Source: Palsa-948 sp964481195 (GTDB taxonomy: Bacteria; Bacteroidota; Bacteroidia; Palsa-948). Taken from it: 46,682 bases of DNA. The notes below the pieces were generated by a model that had not been told where the DNA came from, made no database searches, and was given only the letters and a program-made list of their open reading frames with translations. This document shows, in pieces, positions 40,527-46,682 of the stretch. The stretch is taken from positions 1 to 46,682 of the forward strand of contig CAYZTB010000020.1 in the NCBI GenBank assembly GCA_964481195.1, given 5' to 3'. Numbering within the stretch: position 1 is the stretch's first letter; every line of letters starts with the position of its first letter. A program made the position numbers and the translations under genes.

Positions 40527-41708
40527 ATGAGTTGTAGCGGATGTTCAACAGGAAGAGGATGTGGTACTGCCAGCGGACAGTTACCGGGCGGGTGCCGAAA
40601 TAATGGCTCTTGTGGCGTTGGTGGCTGCAACAAGCTCAATGTATTTGATTGGCTTGCCGATATGCAATTGCCTGGCGGGCAGCAAGTTTTTGATTGTGTA
40701 GAAGTGCGTTTTAAAAATTCACGTAAAGAATTTTATAGAAACAGTAACCCTTTTTCTTTAAAAGTTGGAGATGTAATAGCTGTTGAAGCTTCACCGGGTC
40801 ACGATATTGGCATTGTTGCACTTGCCGGGGAGTTGGTGAGGGCGCAAATGAAAAAGAAAAATGTTAAAACAGATTCTCCCGAAATAAAAAAAGTATATCG
40901 TATAGCAAAGCAAGGAGACATTGATAAATGGAAAGAAGCCCAAGAGCTGGAGCAGGATACCATGATGAAGGCAAGAACCATGGCCAGGTATTTAAAACTT
41001 GCGATGAAGATTAGCGATGTTGAATATCAGGGCGATAAAAGCAAAGCCATATTTTATTATACCGCAGAAGGACGCGTAGATTTCCGTCAGCTGATAAAAG
41101 ATTATGCAAGTACTTTTAAAGTGCGAATTGAAATGAAACAGATTACGCTTCGCTACGAAGCTAGCCGTGTTGGCGGAATAGGAGATTGCGGTAGAGAATT
41201 ATGTTGTTCTACTTGGCTAACAGATTTTAGAGCTGTAAATACCAGCGCTGCACGGTATCAGCAACTGTCCATAAATCCAATAAAATTAGCCGGACAGTGT
41301 GGTAAATTAAAATGTTGTTTGAACTATGAATTGGATTCATACCTCGATGCTATTAAAGATTTCCCAAATCCTGAAATAAAATTAGAAACTACCCAAGGTC
41401 TTGCTTTTCATATGAAAACGGATATTTTCAGACGCAAGATGTGGTATGTATACGAAAATGCAAGAGGAGTATTTGTAGAACTTACAGTAGATAGAGTAAA
41501 AGAAGTTATCGCTTTGAATCGTACCGGCAAAAAGCCAGATGAACTTCGCTCTGAAGCACAGATTAAAGCCCCAGTTGTAAAAGATCTTGATTATCAAAAT
41601 GTGGTTGGTCAGGATAGCATTTCACGTTTCGACAGAAGTAAAAACAAAGGAAATAAGCAGGGCCGCAATAATAACCGAAACCGCAACAGAAACAGACCTG
41701 CGAAATGA
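40527..41708 (+). CDS. PSP1 domain protein, RicT/YaaT homologue
   Basis: The protein (393 residues) carries a Cys-rich N-terminus (CSGCSTGRGCG, GGCRNNGSCGVGGC), then the PSP1 domain with VDFRQLIKDYASTFKVRIEMKQI, RELCCSTWL and GQCGKLKCCLNYE. In Bacillus, RicT with RicA and RicF carries Fe-S clusters and affects RNA processing. In Bacteroidota the gene is often beside gldH, as here. The C-terminus is a basic Asn/Arg-rich tail (NKQGRNNNRNRNRNRPAK) that could bind RNA. The ATG at 40527 is preferred to a GTG 12 bases upstream because it precedes the conserved MSCSGC. It overlaps gldH by four bases. Confidence 0.88.
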   Translation: MSCSGCSTGRGCGTASGQLPGGCRNNGSCGVGGCNKLNVFDWLADMQLPGGQQVFDCVEVRFKNSRKEFYRNSNPFSLKVGDVIAVEASPGHDIGIVALAGELVRAQMKKKNVKTDSPEIKKVYRIAKQGDIDKWKEAQELEQDTMMKARTMARYLKLAMKISDVEYQGDKSKAIFYYTAEGRVDFRQLIKDYASTFKVRIEMKQITLRYEASRVGGIGDCGRELCCSTWLTDFRAVNTSAARYQQLSINPIKLAGQCGKLKCCLNYELDSYLDAIKDFPNPEIKLETTQGLAFHMKTDIFRRKMWYVYENARGVFVELTVDRVKEVIALNRTGKKPDELRSEAQIKAPVVKDLDYQNVVGQDSISRFDRSKNKGNKQGRNNNRNRNRNRPAK

Positions 41709-42181
41709 AAAAATTATTCATCTTCTTAGCGTTATCTGTTTTTTTATTTTCTTCCTGTGACCCTAACCGCGTATTTGAAGACAACATTGATATTCCTGAA
41801 TTCAATTGGGATGTAAAAAACAAACTTTCATTTGAAGTTGATGTTACAGATACTACTAGCCTACATAATTTTTATGTAAATGTTCGCCATGCCAGTCATT
41901 ACCAATATGCAAACCTTTTTGTTTTTATTACTATCAACTTTCCTAATGAAAAAATTGCCAAGGACACGTTAGAGTGTAAACTTGCCGATGAATCTGGTCA
42001 GTGGAAAGGCGAGGGAATGGGCGATATTTGGGATAATCAGATTCTTTGGAAGTCGAATGTAAAATTTCCAATTACCGGAAAATATATTTTCGAGTACGAA
42101 CAGGCCATGCGTGCCGAACAAATTCAGTTTGTGATGGACATGGGATTACGTATAGAGAAAGTTGAAGTTAAGCCTGAGTAA
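41705..42181 (+). CDS. gldH: Gliding motility lipoprotein GldH
   Basis: This 158-residue lipoprotein is needed for gliding in Flavobacterium. The signal peptide ends in a lipobox (LFLFSSC, Cys18), so it is lipid-anchored in the periplasm or outer membrane. WDVKNKLSFEVDVTDTTSLHNFYVNVRHASHYQYANLFVFI and the FPITGKYIFEYEQAMR region match GldH. The start overlaps the ricT stop (ATGA). No other gld gene is in the window, but T9SS cargo genes are, which fits a cell with a T9SS and possibly gliding. Confidence 0.9.
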   Translation: MKKLFIFLALSVFLFSSCDPNRVFEDNIDIPEFNWDVKNKLSFEVDVTDTTSLHNFYVNVRHASHYQYANLFVFITINFPNEKIAKDTLECKLADESGQWKGEGMGDIWDNQILWKSNVKFPITGKYIFEYEQAMRAEQIQFVMDMGLRIEKVEVKPE

Positions 42182-42248
42182 GACTCGTTTTGTACCCCTT
42201 CTGTTAATAACTCCTTCTTATTCGTAGTGTAGAATAATATATCCTCTG

Positions 42249-42256
42249 TATTTTTG
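42249..42256 (+). promoter_or_regulatory. Possible -7 element of lutB
   Basis: TATTTTTG matches TAnnTTTG exactly and ends 8 bases before the lutB start codon, so the leader would be only a few bases. No TTTG is at the -33 spacing. Confidence 0.4.
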
Positions 42257-42264
42257 AATTGTAA

Positions 42265-43647
42265 ATGTCAACCACCGCTGAAAAATATCTAGAAGCTGCA
42301 GAAAAGAAAGTGTTCGACCCCGAGCACCGGAGAAAACTTTCATTTAACATTTCGCAGTACGATAAAAAAGTAGTTGAAGGAAAAAAACAGTTCAGCAATT
42401 TAGAGTTGGCAAAGGAACGCGCATCGGCACTAAAAGCGAAAGCCATTGATAATTTAGACAAGTACCTCATTGAATTTGAGGCCAACTTTATTAAACGAGG
42501 CGGCAAAGTAATTTGGGCACGCGATGCGCAAGAAGCACAAGAAGAAATTATTAAAATATTGCGCAGGTTTAATACAAAAACTGTGGTGAAATCTAAATCC
42601 ATGGTTACCGAAGAAATTCATATTAACGATGCGCTAGAGAAAGAAGGAATAGAATCGTTAGAAACAGATTTGGGCGAAGTGATTGTGCAAATGCGCAAGG
42701 AAGCGCCCTATCACATTGTAACTCCCGCTATGCATCTTTCAAAAGAAGATGTAGCAAAAACATTTCATGAAATAAAAGGAACGCCTATCGATTTTACACC
42801 CCAGCAAATTACAGCTTACGTTCGAGAATATTTACGAGAAAAATATGTGACTGCCGAAGCGGGCATCACCGGAGGAAATTTTTTAATTGCCGATATAGGT
42901 GCTGTCGCCTTAACCGAAAATGAAGGCAACGCCTGGCTGTCCATGGCATTTCCAAAGGTGCATATTGCCATTGTGGGAATTGAAAAAATTATTCCATCCA
43001 TTGCTGATATAGAATTATTCTGGTCCATACTTGCAACACACGGTACCGGACAAAATGTAACGGTATACAATTCTATCATTACTGGCCCACGCCAAAATGG
43101 AGAAACCGATGGGCCGGAGGAAATGTATGTTGTACTGTTAGATAATGGTAGAACTAAATTACTGGAGCAGCCCGAGCAGCGCAGAGCATTACACTGCATT
43201 CGCTGCGGAGCCTGTTTAAATGCTTGTCCAATTTATCAGGGGGTAGGAGGTCACGCATATGCATCTCCTTACAGCGGACCTATTGGTTCCGTAATTACGC
43301 CACAGCTTTGGGGAATGAAAGAGTTTAAACATTTAAGCTATTCCTCTTCGCTTTGCGGTAAATGCACCGAAGTATGTCCGGTAAAAATTGATCTTCATAA
43401 CTTGCTTTTATATAATCGTAGGGATTCAGTGAAAGAGAAACTTTCTACTTCTACCGAAAATATTACTTGGGTATTTTGGAAAAAAGCAATGTTGAAGCGC
43501 AGCACCATGGATAAGGGAGGCGCTAAGCTTAAGAATTTTATGATAGGACAATTTTTTAAAAAGCAATGGGGAGATAAAAGACAACTTCCTAAAGTAGCAC
43601 CCAAATCATTTAATCAGATTTGGAAAGAAGGCCACAGCATGAAGTAA
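42265..43647 (+). CDS. lutB: LutB/LldF-type L-lactate oxidation iron-sulfur protein
   Basis: The 460-residue protein has an N-terminal LUD domain (about 70-300; AEAGITGGNFLIADIGAVAL, THGTGQNVTVYNS) and a ferredoxin-like C-terminus with two 4Fe-4S motifs: CIRCGACLNACP (Cys311, 314, 317, 321) and CGKCTEVCP (Cys364, 367, 371). LutB carries electrons in the LutABC complex for L-lactate oxidation to pyruvate. LutA and LutC are not next to it, although they often are in other genomes. trpS follows about 100 bases later, after an R1 hairpin. Confidence 0.9.
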   Translation: MSTTAEKYLEAAEKKVFDPEHRRKLSFNISQYDKKVVEGKKQFSNLELAKERASALKAKAIDNLDKYLIEFEANFIKRGGKVIWARDAQEAQEEIIKILRRFNTKTVVKSKSMVTEEIHINDALEKEGIESLETDLGEVIVQMRKEAPYHIVTPAMHLSKEDVAKTFHEIKGTPIDFTPQQITAYVREYLREKYVTAEAGITGGNFLIADIGAVALTENEGNAWLSMAFPKVHIAIVGIEKIIPSIADIELFWSILATHGTGQNVTVYNSIITGPRQNGETDGPEEMYVVLLDNGRTKLLEQPEQRRALHCIRCGACLNACPIYQGVGGHAYASPYSGPIGSVITPQLWGMKEFKHLSYSSSLCGKCTEVCPVKIDLHNLLLYNRRDSVKEKLSTSTENITWVFWKKAMLKRSTMDKGGAKLKNFMIGQFFKKQWGDKRQLPKVAPKSFNQIWKEGHSMK

Positions 43648-43710
43648 CATTTTTTTTAAAGAATGAAATTTTATATATTGATCAAGACAGTTAACTATAA
43701 ATAGTAATAC

Positions 43711-43745
43711 GAGCCCTCTCTATTGGAGAGGATTTAGGATAGGTT
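43711..43745. repeat. R1 hairpin before trpS
   Basis: GAGCCCTCTC-TATT-GGAGAGGATTTAGGATAGG. Its reverse complement (CCTAAATCCTCTCCAATAGAG) matches the units at 26781 and 24291. It ends just before the trpS start codon and may lie in its leader. Confidence 0.65.
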
Positions 43746-43748
43746 TTT

Positions 43749-44717
43749 ATGGCAAGAATTTTAACAGGCATACAAAGCAGCGGAGTTCCACATTTGGGAA
43801 ATATTTTAGGAGCCATTGCTCCTGCAATTGAACTTTCTAAAAAGAAAGAAAACGATTCATTTTTTTTCATAGCCGATTTACATTCTTTAACAACTATCAA
43901 AGATGCAGCGCTATTAAAAGAAAACACCTATTCTACCGCAGCAGCTTGGTTGGCATTTGGTTTTGATACCGAAAAAAATACATTTTACCGTCAGAGCGAT
44001 GTGGCAGAAGTTTGTGAGCTTGCTTGGTATTTATCTTGCTTTACTCCGTTTCCCATGCTTGCCAACGCACATTCATTTAAAGATAAATCGGATCGTTTGT
44101 CGGATGTAAACGCAGGACTTTTTACATACCCTGTTTTAATGGCATCGGATATAATTTTGTACGATGCAAATTTTGTTCCTGTTGGAAAGGACCAACAACA
44201 GCATTTGGAAATGACGCGTGATATCGCCTCCGCTTTCAACAATAAATACGGAGAAACATTTGTATTGCCCGAACCTTTGATAGATGAACGGGTAATGGTA
44301 ATTCCCGGAGTTGACGGTCAAAAAATGAGTAAGTCTTACAATAATTTCATAAATATTTTTTTACCTGAAAAGGAGTTGAAAAAAGTGGTGATGAGTATTG
44401 TTACGGACAGCACTCCCTTGGAAGAGCCAAAAAATCCGGATACATGCAATGCATTTAAATTATATCAATTACTTGCTGGTGCAGAAGAAGTAAATAAAAT
44501 GCGTAGCAACTATTTAAGCGGTGGCTATGGTTATGGTCATGCTAAGACTGCCTTGTTTGAGCTTATCATGGATAAGTATAAAAATGAAAGGGCAGCATTT
44601 ATTAATTTTATGAACGACAAAGCAGAGTTGAATAAAGAATTACTGCTTGGTGCAGATAAAGCAAGAAAAATTGCACACCCGGTATTGAAACGCGTAAGAG
44701 CGAAATTAGGATATTAA
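43749..44717 (+). CDS. trpS: Tryptophan-tRNA ligase
   Basis: The enzyme charges tRNA-Trp. The class I signature HIGH appears as PHLGN (14-18) in GIQSSGVPHLGNILGA, and KMSKS is at 192-196 (VDGQKMSKSYNNF). The 322-residue length is normal, and LSDVNAGLFTYPVLMASDIILYDANFVPVGKDQQQH is the tryptophan/ATP site region. It is followed after one base by the IPExxxVDY gene, and then pyk begins at once, so the three form a tight operon. Confidence 0.96.
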   Translation: MARILTGIQSSGVPHLGNILGAIAPAIELSKKKENDSFFFIADLHSLTTIKDAALLKENTYSTAAAWLAFGFDTEKNTFYRQSDVAEVCELAWYLSCFTPFPMLANAHSFKDKSDRLSDVNAGLFTYPVLMASDIILYDANFVPVGKDQQQHLEMTRDIASAFNNKYGETFVLPEPLIDERVMVIPGVDGQKMSKSYNNFINIFLPEKELKKVVMSIVTDSTPLEEPKNPDTCNAFKLYQLLAGAEEVNKMRSNYLSGGYGYGHAKTALFELIMDKYKNERAAFINFMNDKAELNKELLLGADKARKIAHPVLKRVRAKLGY

Positions 44718-44718
44718 A

Positions 44719-45138
44719 ATGGCTAAGAAAAAACTTCTCATAGAAAACGACTATGATTTTTTTCTTTTTGGAATTAGTTGTCCGGAAAAGGCATACCGTT
44801 TATGTTCAGCTTTAAACACACTACTAGGTGTTACTTTCTCAAAAAGCAAGGACATGGAAGTTCACGAAAAAAAAAATGAAACAGGATACAAATTTCCGGT
44901 CTTTTCTTATCACGATGAAGAAATGTTTACAGATTATCGTATCATTGTGAATAAAGCAAATAGTAAAGTGCTTATACCCGAATTTAAGCAAGCAGATTTT
45001 TTGCTCATGGTACAAGGAGGAGTTCCGTATTCGGATAAGAGCGAGATATTTAAAAAAATAAAAGAAGTGAACTTTGTGCAAACCGCATTTGAAATAGACC
45101 CCAAAAAAGTAAAATCAAAAGAAAACTTTGTATTCTAA
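44719..45138 (+). CDS. IPExxxVDY family protein
   Basis: This 139-residue protein belongs to a Bacteroidota family named for the motif IPExxxVDY, present here in a variant form LIPEFKQADF. The family normally lies directly before pyk, as it does here: its TAA is immediately followed by the pyk ATG. It is soluble, with no signal peptide, and has mixed charge. Its function is unknown; the fixed position suggests a link with pyruvate kinase or its expression, but this is inference. Confidence 0.85.
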   Translation: MAKKKLLIENDYDFFLFGISCPEKAYRLCSALNTLLGVTFSKSKDMEVHEKKNETGYKFPVFSYHDEEMFTDYRIIVNKANSKVLIPEFKQADFLLMVQGGVPYSDKSEIFKKIKEVNFVQTAFEIDPKKVKSKENFVF

Positions 45139-46566
45139 ATGACAATCAATAAAAAAACTAAAATTATTGCTACGGTAGGTCCTGCATCCGCTCCTAAAAA
45201 GATTCTGGAGAAAATGATAAAAGCAGGAGTGGACATTTTTCGAATAAACTTCTCGCACGGTTCGTACGATGAAATCAAAAAAGTTATTCTTTCCATCCGC
45301 TCCCTAAATAAAAAACATAAAACCAACATAGGTATTTTGGCAGACCTGCAAGGGCCCAAAATTAGAATAGGAAAAGTAAAAAATAATAGCGTTCTTTTAA
45401 AAGAAGGAAAAACTATCACCTTTACTTCTAAGGAATGCATAGGAGACGAAACTAAATTATATATTAATTACGAGCATTTTCCGGCAGATGTCTCGGTAGG
45501 AGACCATGTGCTCATCAACGATGGCAAATTTTTATTAAAAGTAACGGCCACCAACAAAAAAGATTCTGTAAAAGCCCTTATTATTCAGGGAGGGGATTTG
45601 TCATCTAATAAGGGTGTAAACCTTCCCAACACAAAAATATCATTGCCTTGCCTTACAAAAAAAGATTATAAAGATCTTAACTTCGCATTAGATAATAATG
45701 TTGAGTGGATTGGACTTTCTTTTGTTCGTTCTGTAACGGATGTTGTTGATTTGAAAGAAAAAATTAAGGAGAAGAAAAAGCACGCCCGTGTTATTGCCAA
45801 GATTGAAAAACCAGAAGCGCTAACAGAAATCGACAACATCATTGATTTAGCAGATGGCATAATGGTAGCCCGCGGAGATTTAGGAGTGGAAATGCCGATG
45901 GAGCAAGTGCCACTAATTCAGAAAATGCTAGTTGAAAAATGCATCAATGCTTCGCGACCGGTAATTATTGCAACTCAAATGATGGAAAGCATGATCGAGA
46001 ACTTTACTCCTACGAGAGCCGAAGTGAATGATGTAGCCAATGCAGTAATGGATGGAGCAGATGCAGTTATGCTAAGCGCAGAAACATCGGTTGGAAAGTA
46101 CCCGGTGGAAGTTATTCAGGTAATGCAAAAGATTGCAAGCAAAGTAGAAGAAGAAACACGAATTTATTTCCGCGAGCATTCACCTTCATTGAAAACACAG
46201 ACCTTTATTTCTGATTCTATATGTTATAACGCCTGCGTAATGGCCAAGCACGCAAATGTGGCGGCTATTGTTACCATGACCAATTCGGGAGCCACCGCGT
46301 TCAAAATCTCAAGTCATCGGCCTATGGCGAATATTTTTGTTTTTACTGATAATCATTCTTTGCTTACCACACTAAGTTTAGTTTGGGGAGTGCGAGGATT
46401 TTATTACGACAAATACGAGAGCACAGATAAAACCATGGAAGATTTAAAAAAATATTTAAAGCGCGAAGGCTTTGTTGATTCGGATGATTTAGTTATTAAT
46501 ACAGCAAGCATGCCCTTGGTGGAAAAAGGCAGGACGAACATGCTTAGGCTGAGCCAGGTGGAATAG
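45139..46566 (+). CDS. pyk: Pyruvate kinase
   Basis: The last step of glycolysis, from phosphoenolpyruvate and ADP to pyruvate and ATP. The 475-residue protein shows the N-terminal ATVGPAS and RINFSHG, the B-domain near 70-170, RVIAKIEKPEAL with the catalytic Lys, MVARGDLGVEMPMEQVP at the metal/substrate site, and DGADAVMLSAETSVGKYP. The C-terminal regulatory domain is complete. The stop is TAG. It is the last gene of trpS-IPExxxVDY-pyk and is followed by a hairpin terminator. Confidence 0.97.
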   Translation: MTINKKTKIIATVGPASAPKKILEKMIKAGVDIFRINFSHGSYDEIKKVILSIRSLNKKHKTNIGILADLQGPKIRIGKVKNNSVLLKEGKTITFTSKECIGDETKLYINYEHFPADVSVGDHVLINDGKFLLKVTATNKKDSVKALIIQGGDLSSNKGVNLPNTKISLPCLTKKDYKDLNFALDNNVEWIGLSFVRSVTDVVDLKEKIKEKKKHARVIAKIEKPEALTEIDNIIDLADGIMVARGDLGVEMPMEQVPLIQKMLVEKCINASRPVIIATQMMESMIENFTPTRAEVNDVANAVMDGADAVMLSAETSVGKYPVEVIQVMQKIASKVEEETRIYFREHSPSLKTQTFISDSICYNACVMAKHANVAAIVTMTNSGATAFKISSHRPMANIFVFTDNHSLLTTLSLVWGVRGFYYDKYESTDKTMEDLKKYLKREGFVDSDDLVINTASMPLVEKGRTNMLRLSQVE

Positions 46567-46573
46567 TGCAAAT

Positions 46574-46605
46574 AAAAAAGCCGGATCGATATTGCTCCGG
46601 TTTTT
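46574..46605 (+). terminator. Rho-independent terminator after pyk
   Basis: AAAAAAGCCGGA pairs with TCCGGTTTTT around an ~11-base loop, ending in a T run, 8 bases after the pyk stop. The remaining ~75 bases of the window hold nothing I can identify. Confidence 0.75.
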
Positions 46606-46682
46606 ATAGTTTTGCTTCAATTCAGAATTACTTAGGGTTCACTCAAACCTGTTATTTTGTTGAAAAGTGTAGCTAAACAGAG

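Overview
The window is a chromosomal segment from a member of the Bacteroidota. This rests on several independent signs: type IX secretion (T9SS) C-terminal sorting domains on several secreted proteins, a gldH gliding lipoprotein gene, a Bacteroidota-style SUF cluster with a DUF2480 gene, an IPExxxVDY-family gene beside pyk, and promoters of the form TTTG-N19-TAnnTTTG. Base composition is AT-rich. I cannot name the genus; the many short dyad repeats and several broken genes would fit an environmental, uncultured lineage.

Layout. 1-3.7 kb: a small unknown gene, a frameshifted GH16 glycosidase, a T9SS protein with an S74 tail-fibre chaperone domain, and a DUF433/DUF5615 toxin-antitoxin pair whose toxin carries an amber stop. 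3.8-8.8 kb (minus strand): a DPM1-like glycosyltransferase, a GIY-YIG nuclease lying between repeat copies, and pbp1A-scoA-scoB (cell wall synthesis and ketone-body CoA transfer). 9-17.2 kb: prs, then two tandem paralogues of about 1150 residues (Asp-box propeller, PKD, T9SS signal). 17.3-20.8 kb (minus): a secreted caspase-like protein directly downstream of metX. 20.9-23.6 kb: an OsmC-like gene, pheS, and a decayed T9SS gene. 23.7-29.2 kb: ubiX, holB, pgk, cvpA, an unknown gene and an ACMSD-like decarboxylase. 29.3-36.1 kb (minus): the SUF iron-sulfur assembly operon sufA-like, sufB, sufC, sufD, sufS, sufE, DUF59, DUF2480. 36.3-40.4 kb: a large secreted protein split by a frameshift. 40.5-46.6 kb: ricT-like PSP1 gene, gldH, lutB, trpS, IPExxxVDY gene and pyk.

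Most genes are housekeeping or envelope genes. The most unusual signal is not a gene: at least five families of short palindromic repeats are scattered through the gaps. One of them, a CTCCCC...GGGGAG hairpin family, also sits in frame inside two conserved enzymes, pheS and sufS, and supplies the C-terminus of holB. The pheS and sufS copies are nearly the same sequence, which resembles protein-coding palindromic elements described in Rickettsia. Other points of interest are the repeat-bounded GIY-YIG gene, the inverted repeat inside the suf promoter, and the metX-caspase gene pair. No tRNA, rRNA, CRISPR array, prophage or insertion sequence was recognised.
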